DNA from: Clostridiaceae bacterium
Lineage (GTDB): Bacteria; Bacillota; Clostridia; Peptostreptococcales; Natronincolaceae
Assembly: GCA_018432235.1 (NCBI GenBank)
Contig: JAHDLO010000002.1
Span: 1-46,821 of the forward strand
Direction of reading: 5' to 3'
Length of the DNA: 46,821 bases
Below are positions 17,504 to 26,030 of the stretch, one piece after another. A program made the translations under genes and the position numbers. The notes below the pieces were generated by a model. The model was not told the DNA's origin, did no database searches, and saw only the letters and a list, made by a program, of their open reading frames with translations. How positions within the stretch are numbered: the first letter of the stretch is position 1; each line of letters begins with the position of its first letter.

Positions 17504-18323
17504 TATGCTCACCCCCAATTGAATGGATTTTTAATATGGCAGCCAAGGTCTCCTTCAGGTTTTCTCTGATGACAATTTTATCTACAAAGCCCTTTTCCAT
17601 TAAGAATTCTGACCTTTGAAAGCCCTCAGGAAGCCTCTGCTTAATCGTCTGCTCTATAACCCTTGGGCCTGCAAAGCCGATCAAGGCTCTAGGCTCGGCT
17701 AAAATAATATCTCCCAGCATGGCAAAGCTGGCAGTAACCCCTCCTGTTGTAGGATCCGTTAAAACAGCTATATACAATATTCCCTCCTCAGCTAATCTTG
17801 CCAAGGCAGCTGAGGTTTTAGCCATTTGCATCAAGGATAAAATTCCCTCCTGCATTCTTGCACCGCCTGAAGCGGTGAATATGATTAAGGGCAACTTTTT
17901 TTCAATTGCTTTTTCTATTGCTCTAGTGAGCTTTTCTCCCACTACCGTGCCCATACTACCCATCATAAAGCTGGGGTTCATAACACCGATGACACAACCC
18001 ATTCCCAATACTTTACCTTCACCTGTTATAACCGCTTCTTTTTCATCGGTGGCTGCCATTGCAGATGCCAGCTTTTGGGGATAATCAGGAAATTCTAAAG
18101 GATTCCAGGCTTCAAGGTCTGTATCGTATTCCTGAAAGCTACCCTCATCGATTATAGTCCTTATCCTTACCCTTGCACTGATACGCTCCGTCTTCTTCTG
18201 CTCCTTAGCAGTATGCGCAGCTAACTTATCCTCTGGCTTTATGGCATTAGATATTGGCGATCGACCACCCTCATACATGTTAATCGTTATATAGCTTTTT
18301 TTATTAAAAAGGTCCTTTAGCAT
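17481..18323 (-). CDS. accD: Acetyl-CoA carboxylase, carboxyltransferase beta subunit lacking the zinc ribbon
   Basis: A 280-residue AccD. The carboxyltransferase fold is clear from R-I-S-A-R-V-R-I-R near 48, through [12 protein letters not shown] near 150 and [12 protein letters not shown] near 190. Normal AccD begins with a four-cysteine zinc ribbon. Here no cysteine occurs before about residue 109, and the N-terminal ~45 residues are a different, shorter sequence. In E. coli that ribbon contributes to RNA and DNA binding and to activity, so this subunit should be zinc-independent. It overlaps accC by 7 bp and accA by 23 bp. Confidence 0.93.
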   Translation of the reverse strand: MLKDLFNKKSYITINMYEGGRSPISNAIKPEDKLAAHTAKEQKKTERISARVRIRTIIDEGSFQEYDTDLEAWNPLEFPDYPQKLASAMAATDEKEAVITGEGKVLGMGCVIGVMNPSFMMGSMGTVVGEKLTRAIEKAIEKKLPLIIFTASGGARMQEGILSLMQMAKTSAALARLAEEGILYIAVLTDPTTGGVTASFAMLGDIILAEPRALIGFAGPRVIEQTIKQRLPEGFQRSEFLMEKGFVDKIVIRENLKETLAAILKIHSIGGEHNVSSPRI

Positions 18324-19684
18324 AGCTCAATGCCCCCATTTTTACCCAATATTTCCCTTTCAACAAAGGAGGTATCAATTTTATTGTCCTGAAGGCTTTT
18401 ATTATTCAGCATACGTCTTTGAAAATCAATATTGGTATTCACTCCTGTGATAACAATTTCCTCCAAGGCCCTTTTCATTCTATTCAAAGCCTCCTGCCTA
18501 TCTCTTCCCCAGACCAATAGCTTCCCGATCATAGAATCATAGGTTGGTGGTATGCTATAGCCGCCATAGATATGACTATCTAATCTAACACCATAGCCCC
18601 CCGGAGGAAAATATCCTTCTATCACACCAGGCGAGGGCCTAAAATCCTTTTCTGGCTCCTCTGCATTTATCCGGCATTCTATGGCGTGACCATTGACTCT
18701 TATGTCCTCCTGCTTAATGTCCAATGCTTCCCCATAGGCAATTCGTATCTGCTGCTTTATTAAATCTATTCCAGTTGTCAGCTCTGTTACAGGATGCTCC
18801 ACCTGTATTCTTGTATTCATTTCTATAAAGTAAAAGCGATGATGCTTATCCAACAGAAACTCAACAGTCCCTGCATTGATGTAATTTACAGCCCTTGCGG
18901 CCCTTACCGCCATCTCTCCCATATGAGCCCTCAGCGCCTCATTTATAACGGTACAGGGGGCCTCCTCCAGAAGCTTTTGATTTTTCCTCTGTATTGAGCA
19001 ATCCCTCTCACCTAGATGCAGAATATTGCCGTAATTGTCTGCTAATATTTGAAATTCAATATGTCTGGGCTCTTCTATTAGCTTCTCCACATACATGGCG
19101 TCATCCCCGAAAGCAGCTGTTGATTCTGCCTTTGCCATGTTGAATTTTTCAATAAATTCTGCTTCGGCTGCCACAATCCGCATGCCTCTACCACCGCCAC
19201 CGCTGGCGGCCTTAATCATAACAGGAAAGCCTATTTTTACTGCTGTTGCCAATGCCTCCTCTGCTCTGTTGGTAGCGGTCTCTGACCCCGGTATGACTGG
19301 AACCCCAGCCCCTATCATAGTTTTTCTGGCTTCAGCCTTATTTCCCATTCTTTCAATATGCTCCTTATGGGGACCTATAAATTTTATGTTATTGACGCTG
19401 CAAGCCTCAGCAAGCTTGGGATTTTCAGAAAGAAATCCATATCCGGGATGTATGGCATCACTATTTGTAACCAGAGCTGCAGTGATAATAGCCTCCATGT
19501 TCAAATAGCTTTTCTTAGCAGCAGCAGGCCCTATGCATATCGCCTCATCTGCCATATGGACATGGATGGAGGATTGATCTATTTCAGAGTATACCGCCAC
19601 AGTCTTTATCCCCATATCTCTACAGGCCCTGATTATCCTAAGGGCTATTTCACCTCTGTTGGCAATCAAAATCTTTTTAAACAT
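18317..19684 (-). CDS. accC: Biotin carboxylase subunit of acetyl-CoA carboxylase
   Basis: A 455-residue ATP-grasp enzyme that carboxylates biotin on AccB with bicarbonate and ATP. The start is typical ([14 protein letters not shown]). The glycine-rich ATP loop [12 protein letters not shown] is near 160-172, and the catalytic [10 protein letters not shown] motif near 285-297. I place the start at 19684 because GGAGGTAG precedes it; the longer frame upstream reads into accB. The C-terminus overlaps accD by 7 bp. Confidence 0.96.
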   Translation of the reverse strand: MFKKILIANRGEIALRIIRACRDMGIKTVAVYSEIDQSSIHVHMADEAICIGPAAAKKSYLNMEAIITAALVTNSDAIHPGYGFLSENPKLAEACSVNNIKFIGPHKEHIERMGNKAEARKTMIGAGVPVIPGSETATNRAEEALATAVKIGFPVMIKAASGGGGRGMRIVAAEAEFIEKFNMAKAESTAAFGDDAMYVEKLIEEPRHIEFQILADNYGNILHLGERDCSIQRKNQKLLEEAPCTVINEALRAHMGEMAVRAARAVNYINAGTVEFLLDKHHRFYFIEMNTRIQVEHPVTELTTGIDLIKQQIRIAYGEALDIKQEDIRVNGHAIECRINAEEPEKDFRPSPGVIEGYFPPGGYGVRLDSHIYGGYSIPPTYDSMIGKLLVWGRDRQEALNRMKRALEEIVITGVNTNIDFQRRMLNNKSLQDNKIDTSFVEREILGKNGGIELC

Positions 19685-19689
19685 GGTGG

Positions 19690-20163
19690 CTACCTCCTGA
19701 TTCTCATGATAGATTGACCATATTGCAATATATCTTCGTCCTCGCACATGATCTCCACTACAACACCTGATACCTCCGACTTTATTTCATTCATCATCTT
19801 CATGGCCTCGATAATACATAGTGTCTGGCCCTTTTCTACCCTGTCTCCTGCCTTCACAAAGGGGGTTGAATCCGGACTGGCCTTGCTGTAGAAGGTGCCC
19901 ACCATTGGTGATTTCATAATATATGTAGCATCCGACTTCTCTATTTCGACCTGTCGAGGCAGCTCATCCTCTGCCTTCACTGCAGCGGATAAAACTTCGA
20001 TGCCTTCAACACCTATCTCTTCAAATACTGCAGCTTTTCCCCCACCTTCATTCATCAATCCCTTATTTATTTTAATTTTTATATCTCCCTTTTCTATTTC
20101 TACCTGTTGTATGCTGGTTTTGTCAATCGTTAGTATTAGGTCTCTGATATCCTTAATCTCCAT
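19690..20163 (-). CDS. accB: Biotin carboxyl carrier protein of acetyl-CoA carboxylase
   Basis: A 157-residue BCCP. The C-terminal biotinyl domain contains I-E-A-M-K-M-M-N-E with the biotin lysine at about K122. The N-terminal ~45 residues form the subunit contact region, followed by a linker. The ATG at 20163 has GAGGAGG directly upstream; an ATG 15 bp earlier lies before that site and is not used. First gene of accB-accC-accD-accA. Confidence 0.95.
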   Translation of the reverse strand: MEIKDIRDLILTIDKTSIQQVEIEKGDIKIKINKGLMNEGGGKAAVFEEIGVEGIEVLSAAVKAEDELPRQVEIEKSDATYIMKSPMVGTFYSKASPDSTPFVKAGDRVEKGQTLCIIEAMKMMNEIKSEVSGVVVEIMCEDEDILQYGQSIMRIRR

Positions 20164-20195
20164 AAGGTGCCTCCTCATAATAGTTGTACGTCAGA

Positions 20196-20220
20196 CCTAG
20201 TATTATAACCAGGTACTAAT
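20196..20220. promoter_or_regulatory. Possible FapR-type operator before accB
   Basis: The minus strand reads ATTAGTACCTGGTTATAATACTAGG. The left half (ATTAGTACCTGG) equals half of the FapR consensus; the second half-site (TACTAG) is displaced by about five bases. FapR represses fatty acid genes until malonyl-CoA is present. It sits just downstream of the promoter, as FapR sites do in Bacillus. The displaced half makes this tentative. Confidence 0.4.
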
Positions 20221-20227
20221 ATCTGAT

Positions 20228-20257
20228 ATTATATCATGAGATGATTAAAAAATGCAA
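20228..20257 (-). promoter_or_regulatory. Candidate promoter of the acc operon
   Basis: On the minus strand TTGCAT (20252-20257), an 18-bp spacer and TATAAT (20228-20233). A second TATAAT lies downstream inside the possible FapR site, but without a good -35. Confidence 0.55.
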
Positions 20258-20371
20258 CTACCCATAGCTATAATTGCATTTCATATGATAGGTGATATTA
20301 ATAAGGCGCAGGCGGCAGCTGAATGGGATAAAGCTGTTGTTAAGCAAGCCTCAGCTGTTAATGCCAAGTAG
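20252..20371 (+). CDS. Possible 39-residue peptide
   Basis: A short open frame on the plus strand encoding 39 residues. The C-terminal two thirds are alanine-rich and look like an amphipathic helix (I-N-K-A-Q-A-A-A-E-W-D-K-A-V-V-K). Such composition is unusual for chance translation. There is no good ribosome binding site, and the frame overlaps the acc promoter. It could be the remnant of a larger gene or a real small protein. No family is recognised. Confidence 0.25.
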   Translation: MQLPIAIIAFHMIGDINKAQAAAEWDKAVVKQASAVNAK

Positions 20372-20432
20372 ATTTAATGTCTTTATGCTTTTATTCCAGT
20401 GGAAATTAAAGGTTCTTAAATTGTATTTTTTC

Positions 20433-20463
20433 ATAATAAAAAGGGTGGCATTAGCCTGCCACC
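20433..20463 (-). terminator. Terminator of the DUF1801 gene
   Basis: On the minus strand GGTGGCA pairs with TGCCACC (20457-20463 and 20444-20450) followed by CTTTTTATT. It starts directly after the stop codon. Confidence 0.85.
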
Positions 20464-20850
20464 TCATTTTCTTTTATTAACCTTTTCTTCAGCCTGTCTA
20501 ATATTTTCTGCAACTCGAAACTTAACTATTCTGCTGATTAAAGCATAGGGCATCGGCTTGTCTATAGGAAACTGAACCGATCCCTTGGCTCCCTTATATA
20601 CCGACAGCTCCTCTTTAAAGGCTTCAATGCCACTGGGGGCAGGGTAAAAACCAATGTGGCTTTTAAAGGCTGCAAAATGCACTAAATTGCCATGCAAATA
20701 GAAGGTGGGCATTTGATAGCTTATCTTTTCTGTTGCTTCCGGTGCAGCTTCCTTAATCACTTTTCTTATTTCCAATAGTATTTCCTGTGTATCCTTCGGG
20801 AATTTCAAGATATATTCATCGATTGATGCAGGCATCGCATTTGTATCCAT
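20464..20850 (-). CDS. DUF1801 / YdhG-like protein
   Basis: A 128-residue protein of the DUF1801 (YdhG) family. The N-terminal M-P-A-S-I-D-E-Y-I, the central I-S-Y-Q-M-P-T-F-Y-L-H-G-N-L-V-H-F-A-A-F-K-S-H-I-G-F-Y-P and G-S-V-Q-F-P-I-D-K-P-M-P are all family signatures. B. subtilis YdhG (Fra) has been described as a frataxin-like iron chaperone, but most members are uncharacterised. A GAAGGGAG site precedes the ATG. A dispersed intergenic repeat lies about 30 bp upstream. Confidence 0.85.
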   Translation of the reverse strand: MDTNAMPASIDEYILKFPKDTQEILLEIRKVIKEAAPEATEKISYQMPTFYLHGNLVHFAAFKSHIGFYPAPSGIEAFKEELSVYKGAKGSVQFPIDKPMPYALISRIVKFRVAENIRQAEEKVNKRK

Positions 20851-20877
20851 AAAATAGCTCCCTTCATGAATCTTTTT

Positions 20878-21012
20878 GTCTAATTATAGATGTACCTTAA
20901 CACCTTAATTCTTAGTTTAGCAACAGTTAAATCTCCTCAGGACTGAGTTGTCGTCAGTCGCAATACTACCCATATTCCGTTTTTCTCAGAGATTTTAACC
21001 AGGTTATAACTG
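20878..21012 (-). repeat. Dispersed intergenic element, copy A
   Basis: This ~135-bp segment resembles 41147-41278 in order and spacing of several blocks: AATTCTTAGT (20907), GTCGTCAGTCGCAAT (20950-20964), ATATTCC (20972) and TTAACC near 20995. A short hairpin, GACTGA with TCAGTC, lies at about 20941-20959. Both copies sit in the leader of a minus-strand gene. No coding potential is seen. Confidence 0.5.
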
Positions 21013-21049
21013 CGAGAGATATTAAATTCATCTTTCAACATCGACACAC

Positions 21050-22516
21050 TTAAAAAACCAATAGGTTATCGTAGCCAATATCTTTATATTGTATTTGAAA
21101 GCTAATAGGATGCTTGCTTCCTGTACGCCATTCATAGGGCTTGGTTATAAAGGTAATGTAGGTGTCATAGATACCAAAATTCAATTCCTGTAACAGTGCA
21201 TCAGCCTCAGGACCATCCGTTAGCCGGTACTCTTTAATTGCTTTTTCCAGACCTTCTCTAATGATGGGCAAATAATCGTAATCTGCTGCAAATATATCCT
21301 TAATACTTAGCAGTTCCCCATTTTCTGAATAAACATAGTAATCCTCCTGCCATTGGTACTCATTGCTGCTATTGAAATAAACATGACAGCTGACGTTTAA
21401 ATATCGTCCTGCTTGTTGCACATTTATTCGCTGCTCCACATAATTCAGTGCCTCAGCATTTGCTGAGTCCAGTACATAGGCCTCCTGTTTAAACCTATGG
21501 GCTTTAATTTCTTCCAGCAGATGCTCTGATAAATCCTCCGGATACCCTATACTGGCGTCCCAGAAGGTATTGGCATTATCCGAATTATAATACTCATATT
21601 TTCTTTTTCCACTATAGCTTACAAATAGACATTTTTCAGTTGCTTCAACGGTATATAAATTGACATCCTCATTATAGAAACGCTCAGTAATGGCTATACT
21701 CCCTCTGCATGAGCTATAGGGTATCTCCATCACGGTCGAAGCAAAATCAACATTAAATTCAGGATTGTTGTAATCGATAACGATATTGATGCCATTTGGT
21801 GTTAGGAAAAACCTCTGCCCGTGTTTTATCCCCTTAAATGGAGACACCAGATCATAATAACTAAACCCATCGACATGGTGAAAGCCCTTTAGGCTGTTTA
21901 TGTCCTCATATATCCCACGATTTACAATTTCCAATGCATCTACGTCATTTACAAAAACATCCTCAAGAGAAAATTGCTCTCCAGTATTCAAATCAAAATT
22001 CAGACTGTCAGTCATATACATATATTTATATCCATTAAGCGGATTTTCCAGATTTATTGATACATAAGCCACCAGTGACAATACATTATTATAATTAAAG
22101 GCAGTATAAATTGAGAGATTGGCGCCATAAACCTTCGTATCCTCCTGCATGAAGATCTGGGCTCCCCTAAAGGGCATAGGCTTCTTAAATTCGGTATAAT
22201 TCATAAGCTCATCAAATCGCTTCTTAATATCTCTGTTAATCCTCTCTTCAACCACCTTATCCTTCAGTCCGCTAATTTGTACATAATTATAATGCTGATC
22301 TTCTGTATTTGCAACGATAATCTCTTTAATTTCTATAGGGTTTAGCACACCAGAATAAATCTCTCCGGGTCCATATACCGCCCTTCCCTTCAGAGAATAG
22401 TCTGTCTCGTCCTTTATTTGTTCTATATTGTCTGCCCTTTTATCAAGCTCTGCATTGCAGCTGATTAGAAGTACTAAAACCAGTATAAATATAAGTCTCC
22501 TACTTAATCTTAACAT
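21050..22516 (-). CDS. Lipoprotein with two RsiV/DUF3298-like domains
   Basis: A 488-residue predicted lipoprotein (signal with L-V-L-L-I-S-C near residues 11-19). The first half contains L-N-F-D-L-N-T-G-E-Q-F-S-L-E-D-V-F, the hallmark of DUF3298/PdaC-RsiV-like domains. The second half repeats the theme with S-E-N-G-E-L-L-S-I-K-D-I-F. These domains occur in peptidoglycan deacetylases and in lysozyme-sensing anti-sigma factors. No enzyme domain is fused here, so it may be a cell-wall-binding protein. I place the start at 22516, where GGAGG precedes the ATG. It overlaps the upstream phosphate-binding-type gene by 17 bp, so the two are an operon. Confidence 0.7.
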   Translation of the reverse strand: MLRLSRRLIFILVLVLLISCNAELDKRADNIEQIKDETDYSLKGRAVYGPGEIYSGVLNPIEIKEIIVANTEDQHYNYVQISGLKDKVVEERINRDIKKRFDELMNYTEFKKPMPFRGAQIFMQEDTKVYGANLSIYTAFNYNNVLSLVAYVSINLENPLNGYKYMYMTDSLNFDLNTGEQFSLEDVFVNDVDALEIVNRGIYEDINSLKGFHHVDGFSYYDLVSPFKGIKHGQRFFLTPNGINIVIDYNNPEFNVDFASTVMEIPYSSCRGSIAITERFYNEDVNLYTVEATEKCLFVSYSGKRKYEYYNSDNANTFWDASIGYPEDLSEHLLEEIKAHRFKQEAYVLDSANAEALNYVEQRINVQQAGRYLNVSCHVYFNSSNEYQWQEDYYVYSENGELLSIKDIFAADYDYLPIIREGLEKAIKEYRLTDGPEADALLQELNFGIYDTYITFITKPYEWRTGSKHPISFQIQYKDIGYDNLLVF

Positions 22517-23372
22517 AACCGGTATCCTCCGCCAGCTGTTGTCCCTCTTCAGACAATATCCATTCCAGCAATTTTCTAGCAGGACTGTTCTTGGGTTCGT
22601 CGCTTCGCAGCACAGCATAATATGCGGTTTTTATTGGGTATTGGCCTGTTCGTATCGTTTTCTTATCAGGATAAATCCCATCTACCTCCAAAAGCTTCAC
22701 TGCTTCATTCCCCCACATATCTACTACAAAATAGTAATAGGAATAGCCTAAGCCGCTTTCGTCATTTTTATAGGCAGCTATGGCATCAATTAACCCTCCC
22801 ATACCAGCTATAACCTTTTCTGTTGGTGCCGCCATCGGCTCTATATCCTTCATGACCAAATCTAAAAAACCCGTTTGACTGCCTGAGTTGATGGGTCTTT
22901 GATAGGCGATGATGGGGACATCAGGCCCTCCCACTTCAGACCAATTTGTGATTTTGCCTGCATATATCTGCCTTATCTCGTCATAGGAAAGGCCTTTAAC
23001 AGGATTTTCTGAATGGGTTAAAAATACAAAGGCTTCACTGACAATAGGCACTACTTCCAAAGTAATCCCTTTTTCCTCTGCCAGTGCCAGCTCCTCCTCT
23101 GAAGGAGAGGTTACAAATATGATATCTGCATTATTGTCGATCAGGTTTACATATGCCTCATGGGTTTTATTGTGCAGTATGTAAGGCCTTACCTCCTCTA
23201 TGTCGAGTCCGGTTAGCCTTGCAGCCATAGCCTCTGATAGGGGAATAGTGACCGTAGAGCCATCGACTCTCGGATAGCTTTCCAATGTAAAGCTCAGTCC
23301 CTTCTCTCCGCATCCAGTCAATATGCTAGTTAAAATCATAACAAATAGTAATAGAATCGCGGTCTTTCTCAT
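22500..23372 (-). CDS. PstS-like phosphate-type substrate-binding lipoprotein
   Basis: A 290-residue lipoprotein (lipobox L-T-G-C near residue 21) of the PBP-like PstS family. Visible ligand-loop motifs are L-S-Y-D-E-I-R-Q-I-Y-A-G-K-I-T-N-W-S-E-V-G-G near 130-152 and N-S-G-S-Q-T-G-F near 165, both typical of phosphate-binding proteins. No pstC, pstA or pstB is beside it; it pairs instead with a DUF3298-like lipoprotein. It may sense or capture phosphate or another oxyanion rather than feed a transporter. The ATG at 23372 follows GGAGG at the right distance; the in-frame TTG 6 bp upstream is too close. Confidence 0.8.
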   Translation of the reverse strand: MRKTAILLLFVMILTSILTGCGEKGLSFTLESYPRVDGSTVTIPLSEAMAARLTGLDIEEVRPYILHNKTHEAYVNLIDNNADIIFVTSPSEEELALAEEKGITLEVVPIVSEAFVFLTHSENPVKGLSYDEIRQIYAGKITNWSEVGGPDVPIIAYQRPINSGSQTGFLDLVMKDIEPMAAPTEKVIAGMGGLIDAIAAYKNDESGLGYSYYYFVVDMWGNEAVKLLEVDGIYPDKKTIRTGQYPIKTAYYAVLRSDEPKNSPARKLLEWILSEEGQQLAEDTGYVKIK

Positions 23373-23525
23373 TTTCAAACCTCCAGTTTAGTGGTTTTTA
23401 TACTACCATTTATATTCTATCATTTTTTTTGAACAACTACCATATATAGGGAGCAAAGCAGTTAATGTTTTATTTTCCAAAAAACCTATGGTTTTATGGC
23501 GCATTCATATAGGGGGATTTAGACT

Positions 23526-24143
23526 TTATATAGTGTAATTCCCTGTGTCATTTTCATTATTTCCCGCAAATCCAAATAGAAATAGCTTACCGACACCGGC
23601 AGACAATCGTTCATTTCCAGAGATTTTCTGCTGCAAATTAGCATTCATTAATCCACTGGCAAAAATGTTGATATAGAGAATAACCGCCTCTGCATCAATA
23701 TCATTATCTATCGCACCCTCTGCCTTTCCCTGCTGCACCAATTGTAGGAAGAAGGGAATAATTCTAACCCTAGTCACCTCCGCTACTATTTTTGCAAGCT
23801 CTGGATTCTTTAAATCTTCTTGCTTGAAGTAATCAGGGTTTAAACCATTTCTAGAGTCAATCCTATATTTTATAAATGCCAGCAGCTTTTCGTGAAAGCT
23901 CTGATCACTATTCAATATTTCATCATACTTGTCCATAGCATTGTAAAAGGCTTTTTCAATTGTTTTTATATACAAATTCATCTTGGTATCAAAAAAATTA
24001 TAAACACTTGCAGGTGAAACCTTTGCCTCTCCTGCAATTTCCTCAATGCTTGCATCCTTAAAGCCCTTTTTAAAAAACACAACCTCTGCAGCCATCAATA
24101 TCGCTGCCTTCTTCTCTTCTCTACGTTTTTCAAAGCCGTTCAT
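23526..24143 (-). CDS. TetR-family transcriptional regulator
   Basis: A 205-residue repressor. The N-terminal helix-turn-helix is clear: A-A-E-V-V-F-F-K-K-G-F-K-D-A-S-I-E-E-I-A-G-E-A-K-V-S-P-A-S-V-Y-N-F-F at about 17-52. The C-terminal ligand-binding domain is helical and not specific. The ATG at 24143 has GAGGTG upstream; the longer frame has none. It is divergent from an ABC transporter, and two matched inverted repeats lie between them, so it most likely represses that transporter and perhaps itself. Confidence 0.9.
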   Translation of the reverse strand: MNGFEKRREEKKAAILMAAEVVFFKKGFKDASIEEIAGEAKVSPASVYNFFDTKMNLYIKTIEKAFYNAMDKYDEILNSDQSFHEKLLAFIKYRIDSRNGLNPDYFKQEDLKNPELAKIVAEVTRVRIIPFFLQLVQQGKAEGAIDNDIDAEAVILYINIFASGLMNANLQQKISGNERLSAGVGKLFLFGFAGNNENDTGNYTI

Positions 24144-24195
24144 CGCATTCACCTCTATAATATATAATACCACACTTTAAATAATTCAGTTATAA

Positions 24196-24229
24196 ATTAT
24201 ATAGTAAAAGCAATAATATACTATATAAT
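24196..24229. promoter_or_regulatory. Operator-like inverted repeat 1 of the TetR-ABC region
   Basis: ATTATATAGT, 14 bp, ACTATATAAT: a perfect 10-bp inverted repeat. It is one of two sites with the same arms and spacing, 60 bp apart centre to centre. Confidence 0.6.
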
Positions 24230-24255
24230 TGTTGACCAAAGAATTGTTAAGTGAT

Positions 24256-24289
24256 ATTATGTAGTTATTTAGTGGTTTCACTATATAAT
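24256..24289. promoter_or_regulatory. Operator-like inverted repeat 2 of the TetR-ABC region
   Basis: ATTATGTAGT, 14 bp, ACTATATAAT: the second copy, with one arm mismatch. It ends just before the ribosome binding site of the ABC ATPase gene, so binding here would block that transcript. Confidence 0.6.
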
Positions 24290-24306
24290 TTAAGGAGGTG
24301 CAGCTG

Positions 24307-25203
24307 GTGGATATTATTAGAGTTGATGGGTTAACAAAGACCTACCGAAATGGTAAGGGAATATTTGACCTTGATTTTTCAGTAAAGGAAGGAGAAGTTT
24401 TTGGTTACCTTGGTCCCAATGGAGCAGGTAAAACCACCACCATTCGTCAATTAATGGGCTTTACTAACGCAGACAAAGGCAATTGCACGATTCTGGGTCT
24501 GGACTGTCGAAGTGCCGCAGAGGAAATTCAAAGGCATGTGGGATATTTGCCGGGGGAAATTGCGTTTTTCGAAAGCATGACGGGTCTTGAATTCTTAGAG
24601 TTTATTAATGCTATGCGGAAAACGAAGAATACAACCATGATGAGCCACCTGATAGAAAGATTTGAGCTGGACCCAACAAGAAAAATCCGAAAAATGTCTA
24701 AGGGAATGAAACAGAAGGTGGGTATCATAGCAGCCTTTATGCATGATCCGAAGGTTTATATCCTAGATGAGCCCACCAGCGGTTTAGATCCTCTTATGCA
24801 AAGAAATTTTATACAGCTTATAAATGAAGAAAAAAGCAGGGGCAAAACCGTTATTATGTCCTCCCATATCTTCGAAGAGATTGAACGCACCTCCGACAGA
24901 GTCGGGGTTATAAGAGACGGCAGACTAGTTACGGTGGAGGATATTCACTCAATAAAATCCTCCCTCAGGCGGGTCTTTGTCGTCACCCTGGAGACAGTTG
25001 AAGATATTGAGCACATTAAGAAAAGCAATCTTGAAATCGGGGCAATCAATGGCAGACAGGTTGAAATTGCCATAAACAGCAATTATCAAGACTTTATCAG
25101 TACCCTATCCAGCTGCAGTGTCGTAGGTATAGATATTCTCGACCAAAGCCTGGAGCAGGTATTTATGAAATACTATGGCGAAGGGGGAAATCGAAATGAA
25201 TAA
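24307..25203 (+). CDS. ABC transporter ATP-binding protein
   Basis: A 298-residue ATPase of an ABC-2-type exporter. Walker A is G-P-N-G-A-G-K-T-T near 38-46. The signature is a variant, M-S-K-G-M-K-Q-K. Walker B is V-Y-I-L-D-E-P-T-S-G-L-D-P near 150-162. A C-terminal extension of about 75 residues is typical of this group. I choose the GTG at 24307, 8 bp after AAGGAGG; the GTG at 24298 overlaps that site. It overlaps the permease gene by 8 bp. It is likely induced when the TetR repressor releases the twin operators, as in drug or antimicrobial efflux systems. Confidence 0.9.
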   Translation: MDIIRVDGLTKTYRNGKGIFDLDFSVKEGEVFGYLGPNGAGKTTTIRQLMGFTNADKGNCTILGLDCRSAAEEIQRHVGYLPGEIAFFESMTGLEFLEFINAMRKTKNTTMMSHLIERFELDPTRKIRKMSKGMKQKVGIIAAFMHDPKVYILDEPTSGLDPLMQRNFIQLINEEKSRGKTVIMSSHIFEEIERTSDRVGVIRDGRLVTVEDIHSIKSSLRRVFVVTLETVEDIEHIKKSNLEIGAINGRQVEIAINSNYQDFISTLSSCSVVGIDILDQSLEQVFMKYYGEGGNRNE

Positions 25204-25996
25204 AGCCTTGTTTAAGGCCAATTTAAAGGGTAATTGGCTGATTGCAGTAATCATTATGTCTGTGATGTATATGTATCTTGCTGTTATGATATCTATGTTT
25301 GACCCTGAAAGCATTGAAGGCCTTAGAGAAATGATAAAAATGCTGCCTAAGGAATTAGTTTCCGCGATGGGCTTTGAAGATTTAGGCACCAGCTTAACCA
25401 CCTACCTAGGTAATATGTACTATAACTTTATAGCTATTATGTTTCCAATGATATATGTCATAATAGCCAGCAACAGACTGGTGGCTAAGCATGTAGACAG
25501 CGGCTCCATGGCCTATCTTTTATCAACACCCAACTCAAGGCTGAAAATAGTGGCCACACAGGCGATATATTTGATAAGTAGTGTAGCCTCGATATTTCTC
25601 TTTTTAATACTGGCTGGAATTGGAACCAGCCATGCAATGTTCCCGGGAGAATTAGATACACAGGGCTTTATTTTACTGAATCTGGTAACTCTACTCGCCT
25701 TCTTAGCTATAAGCGGCATCGGTTTTTTCTTCTCCTGCATATTTGATGATACAAAATACGCCCTTGGCTTTGGGGCCGGAGTACCTATAGCCTTTTTCGT
25801 ATTAAATATGCTGGCAAATGCCGGTGACAATATTTCATGGGTACGGTTCTTTACCATCTTTACCCTTATAAATCCAGCTGAAATATTGGCAGGGAGCGCT
25901 TTTACCCCAATAGCTATGCTTATACTTCTAAGCATTGCAGCTTTAGCCTATGCTGGTGGTATCATAGTCTTTAATCGCCGAAGCCTGCCACTTTAA
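25196..25996 (+). CDS. ABC-2 type transporter permease
   Basis: A 266-residue membrane protein with about six helices (near 14-34, 75-95, 120-145, 150-175, 185-205 and 235-255). It partners the ATPase encoded just upstream. The ATG at 25196 follows GGGGG and overlaps the ATPase stop, so translation is coupled. A hairpin terminator follows. The substrate is unknown. Confidence 0.85.
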   Translation: MNKALFKANLKGNWLIAVIIMSVMYMYLAVMISMFDPESIEGLREMIKMLPKELVSAMGFEDLGTSLTTYLGNMYYNFIAIMFPMIYVIIASNRLVAKHVDSGSMAYLLSTPNSRLKIVATQAIYLISSVASIFLFLILAGIGTSHAMFPGELDTQGFILLNLVTLLAFLAISGIGFFFSCIFDDTKYALGFGAGVPIAFFVLNMLANAGDNISWVRFFTIFTLINPAEILAGSAFTPIAMLILLSIAALAYAGGIIVFNRRSLPL

Positions 25997-26002
25997 TACT
26001 CG

Positions 26003-26027
26003 CCACCAGCGTTGCTGGTGGTTTTTC
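26003..26027 (+). terminator. Terminator of the TetR-regulated ABC transporter
   Basis: CCACCAGC, a 3-base loop, GCTGGTGG, then five T. A strong intrinsic terminator right after the permease. Confidence 0.9.
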
Positions 26028-26030
26028 ATT

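Noticed and set aside
24298..24306. GTG at 24298 as start of the ABC ATPase
   Set aside because: It overlaps the AAGGAGG ribosome binding site; the next GTG at 24307 has correct spacing.
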